Positions 1 through 6,935 of a stretch of DNA of 34,557 nt are shown one piece after another. Each line of letters starts with the position of its first letter. The first letter of the stretch is position 1. The stretch is taken from positions 1-34,557 of the forward strand of contig JBCBCG010000012.1 of assembly GCA_038530925.1 (NCBI GenBank). The letters are read 5' to 3'. Origin of the DNA: JALEGB01 sp038530925 (GTDB taxonomy: Bacteria; Pseudomonadota; Alphaproteobacteria; Rhodobacterales; Rhodobacteraceae). The translations under genes and the position numbers were made by a program. The notes beneath the pieces are model-generated. The model saw nothing but the letters and a program-made list of their open reading frames with translations, did not search any database and was not told where the DNA came from.

Positions 1-441
1 GTCTCCGAGCCCTGGCTGACGGAGGTCGCGCTTTTCTCAGAGGCGTTTTGGCTGATCCGTCCGGAGAGCGAGGCTGAGGCGGCGCCGCCGAGCCGCGAGG
101 CGCTGCGCGAGATGCGGCTCCTGCTTCTTGAGGAAGGGCATTGCTTCCGCGATCAGGCGCTCGCCTTTTGCAACATCCCCTCGGCCGCCCCGCGCGGCGC
201 GCTCGACGCCAGCTCTTTGTCGACGCTGGTGCGGATGGTCGGCGCCGGGCTCGGCGTCACGCTGCTGCCGGAGATGGCGCTGGCGACGGAGCTTCGGGCG
301 ACGCCGGCGCATGCGGCGCGGCTCGCCGATCCGGAGCCGCGCCGCACCATCGGCATGGTCTGGCGCAAGAGCAGTCCGCTCGCGACGCAACTCGAAGCGA
401 TCGCCGCCGCTTTGCGACCATCGCCGGCGCAGGATGGGTAA
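1..441 (+). CDS. oxyR: OxyR-type LysR regulator, C-terminal part (5' end outside window)
   Basis: The frame is open from base 1 and ends at a TAA at 439-441, so only the C-terminal ~146 residues of a LysR-family effector domain are present. The diagnostic stretch is GHCFRDQALAFC: two cysteines (codons 142-144 and 169-171) nine residues apart, the spacing of the C199/C208 disulfide switch of E. coli OxyR (GHCLRDQAMGFC, from memory). The following SSLSTLVRMVGAGLGVTLLPEMAL is typical of OxyR/LysR domain II. OxyR senses hydrogen peroxide by forming that disulfide and activates catalase and peroxidase genes. Retention of both cysteines argues for a redox-active OxyR rather than a generic LysR protein. 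The HTH domain and any divergent target gene lie left of the window. The next gene is convergent and starts 10 bases away, so it is unlikely to be the target. Confidence 0.78.
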   Translation, partial: VSEPWLTEVALFSEAFWLIRPESEAEAAPPSREALREMRLLLLEEGHCFRDQALAFCNIPSAAPRGALDASSLSTLVRMVGAGLGVTLLPEMALATELRATPAHAARLADPEPRRTIGMVWRKSSPLATQLEAIAAALRPSPAQDG

Positions 442-451
442 GGCGGCCGCC

Positions 452-1324
452 TCAACGCATCGCGGCGATCATGCCCTGCGCTTGCTCAGGCGAGAGCCCC
501 AGCGTCTCCATCAACCGCGTCGCCATATCGGACCGCCAGCTGTCCGGCGCGCCCACCGTAGCGCCGCCATCGACGGTGATCGCGGCGCCGCTGATGAACG
601 CCGCCGCATCCGAGCCGAGGAACGCGACCAGCTCGGCCACATCCTCGCCTTGGCCGATCCGGCCCATCGGTTGGGAGTCCTTCGCCTTCTCCTCAAGCAG
701 CTTGACGATCCCAGCGCTCTCCGCCGCGCCGAGGCCGAAGGCGGAGCCGAAGATCGCCGTGCCAATGAGGCCGGGCAGCACGGCGTTGACGCGGATCTTG
801 TGTTTGCCGAGCTCCGCCGCGGCGAGTTTCGAGAAATGCGCGACGCCGGATTTGCAGACCGAATAGACGATCGGCGCGTCGCCGGCGCGGAGCGCGCTGA
901 TCGAGGAGGTGTTGATCACCGCGCCGCCGCCGCGCGCTTTGAGATGCGGGATCGCGAGATGCGTGCCCATGAGCACCGATTTCAACAGCAGCGCGACGGT
1001 GCTGTCGAACCCGTCGGGATCGAAGGTCTCGATGGTCGCGCCGCTGCCGCCGGCGCCGGCGTTGTTGAACATAATGTCGAGCCCGCCATAGGCGCTGACG
1101 CAGAGCCGGATCGCCGCGTCCAGCTCCTGGCGACGCGTCACATCGCAGAGCGCGAAGCGGACCTGATCGGCGCCATATCGCTCTTCCAGCGCGCGGCCCG
1201 CCTCCTCTTGAATGTCGGCGGCGACGACGCGCGCGCCCGCCTTGACGAACACCTCGACGCTGGCGCGGCCGATGCCGCTGGCCGCGCCCGTGATCACCGC
1301 CGTCTTGCCGCTGAGATCCACCAT
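452..1324 (-). CDS. SDR family NAD(P)-dependent oxidoreductase
   Basis: A 290-residue classical short-chain dehydrogenase/reductase. It has the glycine-rich nucleotide loop TGAASGIG (residues 12-19), an acidic residue after strand 2 (AADI, D38) that usually favours NAD over NADP, NNAG at 87-90, the catalytic Ser in the NTSS stretch (about 140), and the YxxxK pair as YSVCK (Y154, K158). The C-terminus carries the usual GRIGQGEDVAELVAFLGSDAAAFISG segment followed by VDGG. The ATG is preceded on its strand by a strong GGGAGGAG Shine-Dalgarno. The family oxidises or reduces alcohol/ketone groups; the substrate cannot be read from the sequence. It is convergent with the OxyR fragment and downstream of the ankyrin gene on the same strand, about 107 bases away, so it may be transcribed alone or with it. 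Confidence 0.9.
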   Translation of the reverse strand: MVDLSGKTAVITGAASGIGRASVEVFVKAGARVVAADIQEEAGRALEERYGADQVRFALCDVTRRQELDAAIRLCVSAYGGLDIMFNNAGAGGSGATIETFDPDGFDSTVALLLKSVLMGTHLAIPHLKARGGGAVINTSSISALRAGDAPIVYSVCKSGVAHFSKLAAAELGKHKIRVNAVLPGLIGTAIFGSAFGLGAAESAGIVKLLEEKAKDSQPMGRIGQGEDVAELVAFLGSDAAAFISGAAITVDGGATVGAPDSWRSDMATRLMETLGLSPEQAQGMIAAMR

Positions 1325-1430
1325 GACACTCCTCCCGTAAGCCCTTCATTCCTTAAGGCGCAGCGTTGTCGCTGTCTGTTCATGTCGGAGCCGTCAGGAT
1401 TTCACAGCGCGCGCCGCAGCGCGAGACGGA

Positions 1431-3023
1431 TCATTGAGGCGCGATCACCCGCTCCGGATGGCGCTCCGCCCAGTCGGAGAGGAAGGCGGCCAGCTCCTCG
1501 GCGCCGCAGCCCTCGACATCGCGCGCATGAAGCGGCGCGCCTGCGGCCAGCGCGGCTTCGGCGCAGCCGAGATGGTCGCGCGTCTCGCGCGCCGGGCTGA
1601 ACTCCGCGCCATGGATGATCGTGCCCATCAGATCGCCGCCATAGGCGTTCTTCCGCGTCAGATCCGGTCCGAGCGTCAGCAGCCAGCGAACAATGTCGGG
1701 CAACCCCTCCCACCCCGCGATATGGATCGCGGGCAGGCCCATCTCATCCTCCCACTCCGGATCGACGCCGAGCGCATGCAGCCGCTGCGCATGGGCGAGA
1801 TCGCCGCCGAAGCCAAGAATGCGGCCCATGATCCGCCGCGTCTCCTGCGTGAACGCTTCGGGCGCGACCGCCGCGGCGGGACGCCCTTCGGCGGCGGCGG
1901 CGAGCGCCTCTTCAAGCGGGCTGAGCGGGGTCGCCTGGCCCGCCGCCTCGAGCGCCGCGGCGATCGGCTGATTGCCATAGATCCGCGCATAGGCGTAAGC
2001 GCTGTGCTCGCGATAGGACGTCCGCCCGTCGGCGCCATGAGCGAGCAGCAAGCGCGCCATCTCCGCCGAGCAGCGCCGCCGCGCCGCCTGATGCAGCGCC
2101 GGGATCACGTAGGACGGCTGGCCCGAGGGATGCGGCGCCGCGCCTTCATTCGGATCAGCGCCCGCCTCCAGCAGCAGCCGCGCCGTGTCGACATCATCGA
2201 AATCGAGCGCGCGCGGCAGGGCGTTCGTGCCCTCGATCCGCACCTGATGCCTGATTAAGAGCTTCACGCCCTCGCGGTGCGGCAGTTCGGTCGCGTGATA
2301 GAGTGATTCATTGTCGTTCGGATCGGCGCCGTTCTCGAGCAACCAGGTCGCGAGCGCCATGTTGTCCGCATGGCCGAGCGCGCCGTAAAGCGCCGAGAGC
2401 TGATGCTCCGAACCAGGTTCAGCCGGAAAGCCGTCATTCACATCGGCGCCGGCGGCCAGCAGCGCTTCGGCGATCGCCAACATCGCCCCGCGCTTCTGCG
2501 GCGCGGCGTGGATGTGCTTTGAGAAGGCGAGATGCAGGATCGGGCGGCGCTCTGCGATGCGCGCTGCATCGCCACTTGGGCCGACCGCGCGGGTCGCCGT
2601 CGCCGGATCGGCCGCCAGCGCAGCCTCAACCGCGGCGCGATCGTACAGCGCGATCCGCAGGCCGAGCGAGGCGGCGGCGAGATCCGGGTCTTTGGCGAGG
2701 AGCGCGTCCACCACCCAATGCTGCCCCTGAAAAAGCGCTTGTTCGAGCCGCGCGGCGCGGGCCATGCGATCCATCGCCGCCATTTCCGCGGCGAGCTTCA
2801 GCCGCGGCCAGCTGGCGAAGCCCGCCTCCCGTGCGATGGTCAGCAGCGCCTGCGCATGCTTCAGCGCGTCGGCCGCCGGCGCCGGCTCGCCCAGCGCGGC
2901 TTTGATCCGCGCCGCCGCCTCGGCATCGCCCGCGCGATAGGCGCGGCGCAGCGCCTTGGCGCGGCGACGCAGCGCCTCAAGGTTTAAGCGGGCGTTCTGG
3001 GTCTGAGATGTCTTGTCGCTCAT
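1431..3023 (-). CDS. Ankyrin-repeat protein
   Basis: About 530 residues from the chosen ATG (MSDKTSQ), which has GGAGG at good spacing upstream; an ATG 63 bases further upstream lacks such a site. The N-terminus (LNLEALRRRAKALRRAYRAG, then AREAGFASWPRLK) is a helical cap often seen in bacterial ankyrin proteins. Ankyrin repeats follow, recognisable by LLAAGADVND, WLLENGADPND, LLLEAGADPNE, LLLAHGADGR and, after a linker, WLLTLGPDLTRKN and ALAAGAPLHARD. There is no signal peptide or membrane segment, so it is probably cytoplasmic. Ankyrin repeats bind other proteins; no partner is evident. The neighbouring SDR is on the same strand downstream. The heptad cluster at 3183-3251 lies about 160 bases upstream of this gene and could control it, the small gene at 3372, or both. 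Confidence 0.88.
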   Translation of the reverse strand: MSDKTSQTQNARLNLEALRRRAKALRRAYRAGDAEAAARIKAALGEPAPAADALKHAQALLTIAREAGFASWPRLKLAAEMAAMDRMARAARLEQALFQGQHWVVDALLAKDPDLAAASLGLRIALYDRAAVEAALAADPATATRAVGPSGDAARIAERRPILHLAFSKHIHAAPQKRGAMLAIAEALLAAGADVNDGFPAEPGSEHQLSALYGALGHADNMALATWLLENGADPNDNESLYHATELPHREGVKLLIRHQVRIEGTNALPRALDFDDVDTARLLLEAGADPNEGAAPHPSGQPSYVIPALHQAARRRCSAEMARLLLAHGADGRTSYREHSAYAYARIYGNQPIAAALEAAGQATPLSPLEEALAAAAEGRPAAAVAPEAFTQETRRIMGRILGFGGDLAHAQRLHALGVDPEWEDEMGLPAIHIAGWEGLPDIVRWLLTLGPDLTRKNAYGGDLMGTIIHGAEFSPARETRDHLGCAEAALAAGAPLHARDVEGCGAEELAAFLSDWAERHPERVIAPQ

Positions 3024-3182
3024 CGGATCCCTCCGGAGCGCCATGGGTCCGCTGCGCTGGCGCGAGATCACCGATGATGACCGCAATCACTCGAAAGGAG
3101 GCGTCGATGCGACTTTCCGCGGACCCGGACGCCGCCTCCGCACGGCGTTGCCACACCTTAACGCATCGAGAGGTGGACTCAA

Positions 3183-3251
3183 AGTTAGAGGCGCTTACAA
3201 AAATGTTAGACGTTCTGACTTCCTCATGTTAGACCCTCTTACAATGTTAGA
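3183..3251. promoter_or_regulatory. Cluster of six TGTWAGA-like heptads (putative operator)
   Basis: A strikingly A/T-rich patch in an otherwise GC-rich context. It holds AGTTAGA (3183-3189), TGTAAGC on the minus strand (3193-3199), TGTTAGA (3204-3210), TGTTAGA (3227-3233), TGTAAGA on the minus strand (3237-3243) and TGTTAGA (3245-3251). The last two form a 15-base near-palindrome, TCTTACAATGTTAGA. The arrangement, direct and inverted copies between divergent genes, is what a multi-site operator would look like. No known regulator motif is recognised. The rest of 3024-3371 holds only the presumed promoters of the two divergent genes. Confidence 0.45.
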
Positions 3252-3371
3252 GGCTACGCACATACGCGAGACGCGGCGCGGCGCTCGAAAGGCCGCCGGT
3301 CGCCAAACACCCTGACGGAGGGGCCGCAAACGCCGGTTTGCGGGCTCGGTTTGGAGAGAAGGACCAGAACG

Positions 3372-3653
3372 ATGTTCGACGCCGGTTTCGAGTTCTCAAG
3401 CGTGTTCGCCGCCGCCGCCGCGGCCGGGCTCTCACCCGCAGCCTTGATCCTCGCCTCCGTCGGCGGGATCGGCGCGGCGCTGGCGCTCTGGCGCAATCTG
3501 GCGCTCGCGCGCGCCGCCTGCAGCGCCGATGGCTGCCCGCTCCGCGCCGCCGCGAAACGGCCGGAGAAGGCGGCGCCGACACGCTCCGAGCCGATCGACG
3601 CCGTCGCCGCGCCGGCTTTGAACGAGGCGCACGCCTGGCGCGACGCTGCGTAA
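3372..3653 (+). CDS. Small hypothetical protein with one membrane helix
   Basis: A 93-residue product. The ATG at 3372 follows GAGAAGGA; a TTG 21 bases upstream is also in frame but less likely. Residues about 10-45 (from SVFAAAAAAGLSPAALILAS to GIGAALALW) are hydrophobic and fit one or two membrane segments, followed by RNLALARAACSADGCP with two cysteines and a basic, alanine/proline-rich tail. No family is recognised. It is divergent from the ankyrin gene across the TGTWAGA cluster and may share that control. The composition is biased enough that a chance reading frame cannot be excluded, but the start context and N-terminal hydrophobicity favour a real gene. Bases 3654-3863 downstream show no further gene. 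Confidence 0.5.
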   Translation: MFDAGFEFSSVFAAAAAAGLSPAALILASVGGIGAALALWRNLALARAACSADGCPLRAAAKRPEKAAPTRSEPIDAVAAPALNEAHAWRDAA

Positions 3654-3863
3654 AGGCGCGTGCGAGAGGGGCGCGCGGCGTCGCTGCGCGACCCTGTCCC
3701 GGCGACGCCGCGCGAACGACCCGCGCCAGACTCGCCGAGTTTGCGCACTTCCTACGCAACGCACCGGAATCAGCGCCCCTTTCTTGAGCGCTTTTGAAAA
3801 CTTGCCTCGTTAAGGCCCATTCACACTTGCGTCATACCGCCATGCGGCGAACTCTAACGACGC

Positions 3864-3981
3864 AGGGTGCTTAGGGTTCCGCCGATCGCCGCCGCCACGC
3901 GGCGCGGGCCTGGTCCGAGAAGCACCGCCGCGGCGGCCAACTCCGCCCGGTACACGGCGGGCCAAAATCCCGGGAGGTTAC
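3864..3981 (+). promoter_or_regulatory. Guanidine-I riboswitch (ykkC class)
   Basis: The conserved ykkC/guanidine-I blocks occur in order: CTTAGGGTTCCG near 3870-3881 (consensus CUAGGGUUCCG), CTGGTCCGAGAAG near 3910-3922 (consensus CUGGUCCGAGAG), ACACGG near 3952-3957, and AAAATCCCGGGAGG near 3964-3977 (consensus AAAGCCCGGGAG). A variable GC-rich stem lies between the first two blocks. This RNA class binds guanidinium and turns on genes for guanidine export or degradation. It sits about 90 bases upstream of an ABC importer and a GdmH-like hydrolase, which fits the ligand independently. The consensus is recalled, not searched. Confidence 0.93.
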
Positions 3982-3996
3982 TGCGCCAATCGGCCG

Positions 3997-4063
3997 GCCC
4001 CGCCTCTCCTGTTCCGCCACCGGGCCCTGGCCGCAGCTGTGACGGGCGGAACGGGGCAAGGGG
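3997..4063 (+). promoter_or_regulatory. Possible riboswitch expression platform masking the ribosome-binding site
   Basis: GTTCCGCC (4011-4018) is complementary to GGCGGAAC (4045-4052), and just outside it GCCCC (3997-4001) is complementary to GGGGC (4053-4057). The Shine-Dalgarno AAGGGG (4058-4063) lies directly against this stem, 6 bases before the ATG at 4070. No T-run follows the helix, so translational masking is more likely than transcription termination. The pairing with the aptamer's 3' side is not worked out here. Confidence 0.4.
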
Positions 4064-4069
4064 CTGCTG

Positions 4070-5158
4070 ATGATGACGACGCCTTCCTTCGTGAAGACGC
4101 CTTCCTTGGTGAAGACGCTATGCGCCGCGGCGCTGGCCGGCGCCGCGCTGATCGCGCCGGCGCAGGCGGCCGAGAAAACCGAATTCAAAGTCGCTTGGTC
4201 GATCTATGTGGGCTGGATGCCATGGGGCTACATGGAAGACAGCGGCATCATGGACAAATGGGCTGACAAATACGGCATCGACGTCGAGATCGTGCAGATC
4301 AACGACTATGTCGAATCCATAAACCAGTACACGGCCGGCGCCTTTGACGGTGTGAGCGCCACGAATATGGACACGCTTTCCATCCCGGCGGGCGGCGGCG
4401 TCGACACCACTGCCCTGATCGTCGGCGATTTCTCGAATGGCAACGACGCGGTGCTGGTGAAGGGCGACGCGGGCTTCGCCGATCTCAAAGGCGAGCGGAT
4501 CAATCTCGTCGAGCTTTCGGTGTCTCACTATCTGCTCGCGCGCGGGCTTGAGAGCGCGGGCATGACCGAGGCGGACATCAGCGTCGTGAACACCTCCGAC
4601 GCCGATATGATCGCCGCCTTCGCCACCGACGACGTCGTCGCGGCCGTCACCTGGAACCCGCTGGTCTCGACCATTTTGGAGAGCCCCGACGCGAAGAAGA
4701 TCTATGACAGCGCCGACATCCCCGGCGAGATCATCGATCTGATGGTGGTGAACACCGAGACGCTGGCCGCGAACCCGAATTTCGGCAAAGCGCTGGTCGG
4801 CGCTTGGTATGAAACCATGGCGCTAATGGCGTCCGACACGCCGGAAGGGATCGCGGCGCGCACCGCCATGGCTGAGGCCTCCGGCACCGACCTCGCCGGC
4901 TACGACGCGCAGCTCGCCACGACGCAGATGTTCTACACCCCCGCCGAAGCGGTCGCCTTCACTGAGGACAAGTCGCTGATCCAGACAATGGACTTTGTGC
5001 GCAACTTCCTCTTCACCCACGGCATTCTGGGCGAAGGCCTGGGCATCGACGATGTCGGCATGGCCTTTCCGGGCGATGAGACGCTTGGGGACACTGCGAA
5101 CATAAAGTTCCGCTTCGACCCAAGCTATATGCAGATGGCCGCCGACGGCGCGCTCTGA
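4070..5158 (+). CDS. ABC transporter periplasmic binding protein, guanidine/urea-carboxylase-region type
   Basis: A 362-residue exported solute-binding protein of the NitT/TauT (SsuA-like) superfamily. Residues about 1-33 form a signal peptide (basic start, core CAAAALAGAALIAP, cleavage after AQA). The mature start KVAWSIYVGWMPWGYMED, and later NQYTAGAFDGVSATNMDTL and the DFSNGNDAVLVKG segment, resemble binding proteins encoded beside urea/guanidine carboxylase or guanidine hydrolase genes. It would capture guanidinium in the periplasm and deliver it to the permease encoded next. It is the first gene after the guanidine-I riboswitch, with AAGGGG before the ATG. The signal peptide contains an 18-base tandem duplication (4079-4096 and 4097-4114, one mismatch) encoding TPSFVK/TPSLVK. 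Family membership is firm; the guanidine substrate is inferred from context. Confidence 0.88.
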   Translation: MMTTPSFVKTPSLVKTLCAAALAGAALIAPAQAAEKTEFKVAWSIYVGWMPWGYMEDSGIMDKWADKYGIDVEIVQINDYVESINQYTAGAFDGVSATNMDTLSIPAGGGVDTTALIVGDFSNGNDAVLVKGDAGFADLKGERINLVELSVSHYLLARGLESAGMTEADISVVNTSDADMIAAFATDDVVAAVTWNPLVSTILESPDAKKIYDSADIPGEIIDLMVVNTETLAANPNFGKALVGAWYETMALMASDTPEGIAARTAMAEASGTDLAGYDAQLATTQMFYTPAEAVAFTEDKSLIQTMDFVRNFLFTHGILGEGLGIDDVGMAFPGDETLGDTANIKFRFDPSYMQMAADGAL

Positions 5159-5251
5159 CCACGGCGCGCGGCGCTCGCTCTTGAGCGCCGCGCCCTCCTC
5201 CTCAGAACGATCCGGCGCGGCCCCGGCCGCCGACAGGCGAAGGAGACGAGC

Positions 5252-6073
5252 ATGCGCTGGATCAATCGCAATCCGGGCCGAGCGCTGGCCATCTTCTTGG
5301 CCGCGCTGCCTTTCGTGATCGTGTTGATCGCCTACAGCATCGGCTCGGAGATCCGCCTGGCGGAAAACCCGCGCGACAAGCTGCTGCCAGCGCCCGCGTC
5401 GATCGTCGAGAAAGCCGCGGAGTTGGTCACAGAGCCGAGCCCGCGCAAAGGCTTTATCCTGTTTTGGGACGACACCGCGATCAGCCTGGCGCGCCTGGCG
5501 CAAGGCGTAGGCCTCGCCGCGGCGATCGGGCTCGCCTTCGGGCTGATGATCGGCCTCTTTCCGGCCGCGCGCGCCGGGCTTTCGCCATTCGTCTCCGCGC
5601 TCTCGCTGATACCGCCGCTGGCGCTGTTGCCGATCCTGTTCATCGCGCTCGGCCTCGGCGAGGCGTCGAAAATCGCGCTCATCGCGATCGGCGTCACGCC
5701 CTTCATCATCCGAGATCTCGCCGCTCGAACGTTGGAGATCCCGACCGAGCAATTGATCAAAGCGCAAACCCTGGGCGCCTCCAGCTGGCGCATCCTGCTG
5801 CGCGTGGCGCTGCCGCAAATGATGCCGCGCCTTATTCAGTCGGTACGCTTGTCTCTCGGCCCCGCTTGGCTGTTCCTGATCGCCTCCGAAGCGGTCTCGG
5901 CCGAAGCCGGCCTCGGCTATCGCATCTTCTTGGTGCGCCGTTTCTTAGCGATGGATGTGATCCTGGTTTATGTGTTCTGGATCACGCTTCTGGCTCTCGT
6001 GATCGACTTGGCGCTGAGAGAAATCTCGCGCCGCGGCTATCCTTGGGCGCATCTGCAAGGGCAAAGCCTATGA
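5252..6073 (+). CDS. ABC transporter permease, NitT/TauT type (guanidine importer)
   Basis: A 273-residue inner-membrane permease. An N-terminal helix (about 11-30) is followed by a periplasmic stretch and then helices around 80-103, 112-134, 138-153, 200-215 and 230-255. The cytoplasmic EAA loop is seen at about 166-189 (EQLIKAQTLGASSWRILLRV), the contact with the ATPase. It matches the SsuC/TauC family in length and layout. The gene lies 93 bases after the binding-protein gene and 28 bases before the ATPase gene, preceded by GAAGGAGA. With these it makes a complete importer under riboswitch control. The stretch between the binding-protein stop and this start is GC-rich with a small inverted repeat but no clear terminator. 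Confidence 0.9.
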   Translation: MRWINRNPGRALAIFLAALPFVIVLIAYSIGSEIRLAENPRDKLLPAPASIVEKAAELVTEPSPRKGFILFWDDTAISLARLAQGVGLAAAIGLAFGLMIGLFPAARAGLSPFVSALSLIPPLALLPILFIALGLGEASKIALIAIGVTPFIIRDLAARTLEIPTEQLIKAQTLGASSWRILLRVALPQMMPRLIQSVRLSLGPAWLFLIASEAVSAEAGLGYRIFLVRRFLAMDVILVYVFWITLLALVIDLALREISRRGYPWAHLQGQSL

Positions 6074-6101
6074 GCGAGACGCGGACGAAAGGAGAGCGGA
6101 C

Positions 6102-6935
6102 ATGAGCGCGGTTTCAGTGCGCGGCGTGTTCAAATCCTACGGCGCGACGCCAATACTGGAGCGCGTGAACCTCGAGATCGAGGACGGCGCGTTCTGCGCG
6201 ATCGTCGGCGCCTCGGGCTGCGGCAAGACCACCTTCTTGCGCATGCTCCTCGCCCAAGAGACGCCGAGCCGCGGCGAGATCCGCATCGGCGACGCCGAGC
6301 CCGCGCGCGAGCCCGGGCCCGATCGCGGCGTCGTATTCCAGCTCTACTCCGTGTTTCCGCATTTGACCGTGCGAGGCAATTTGATGGCGGCGACGGAGCT
6401 CTCGGTTCCGTTCTCCGCACGCCTCTTCGGCGCGGCGCGCCGTCGCCTGCGCGACGAGGCGCAAGCGACGCTTGAGCGGATCGGTCTCGGCCATCTCGGC
6501 GACGCCTGGCCGAGCCAGCTTTCCGGCGGCCAACAGCAGCGCCTCGCCATCGCCCAAGCGCTCGCGAAAAAGCCGAAGGTGCTGCTGCTCGACGAGCCCT
6601 TCGGCGCGCTCGATCCGGGAACGCGCGCCGCGATGCACGAATTTCTGCTGGAGCTTTGGCGCGAGACCGGCATGACCGTGTTCATGGTCAGCCATGATCT
6701 CTCGGAAGCCTTCAGTTTGGCGACGCGGGTTCTGGTGTTCGACAAGCCGCGCTGGGATCCGGTCGATCCAACCGCCTACGGCGCGACCGTGACATACGAT
6801 TTCAAACTCACTGAGAAGACATATCGGGAGCCGATCGATGATGTTTCCATGGGACCGCCCGGCGAGACCCGCGCCGCGGCCCAAAGCGGCGCTGCGCCAG
6901 CGCCTGGCGGAGTTCGGACCCAGCCTGCCGCATGA
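6102..6935 (+). CDS. ABC transporter ATP-binding protein (guanidine importer)
   Basis: A 277-residue ATPase with every expected motif: Walker A GASGCGKTT (36-44), Q-loop at Q80, signature LSGGQQQR (from 140), Walker B VLLLDE (160-165) followed by PFGALD, and the switch His in MVSHDLSE. It belongs to the SsuB/TauB/NrtD group. Two copies would drive the permease encoded just upstream. The region after the ATPase core (VDPTAYGATVTYDFKL) is an extension of unknown role. The last 98 bases overlap the start of the hydrolase gene in another frame; the C-terminal 30 residues (alanine, glycine and proline rich) look unconstrained, so the overlap may be shaped by the downstream gene. Confidence 0.92.
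   Translation: MSAVSVRGVFKSYGATPILERVNLEIEDGAFCAIVGASGCGKTTFLRMLLAQETPSRGEIRIGDAEPAREPGPDRGVVFQLYSVFPHLTVRGNLMAATELSVPFSARLFGAARRRLRDEAQATLERIGLGHLGDAWPSQLSGGQQQRLAIAQALAKKPKVLLLDEPFGALDPGTRAAMHEFLLELWRETGMTVFMVSHDLSEAFSLATRVLVFDKPRWDPVDPTAYGATVTYDFKLTEKTYREPIDDVSMGPPGETRAAAQSGAAPAPGGVRTQPAA

Noticed and set aside
3827..3858. TTGCGT and TCTAAC as a promoter for the guanidine operon
   Set aside because: Spacing is about 20 bases and both boxes are weak; the position before the aptamer is right but the match is poor.
4823..5818. Minus-strand 331-codon frame across the binding protein/permease junction
   Set aside because: Antisense to two clear transporter genes and of low-complexity Arg/Gln/Asp composition.
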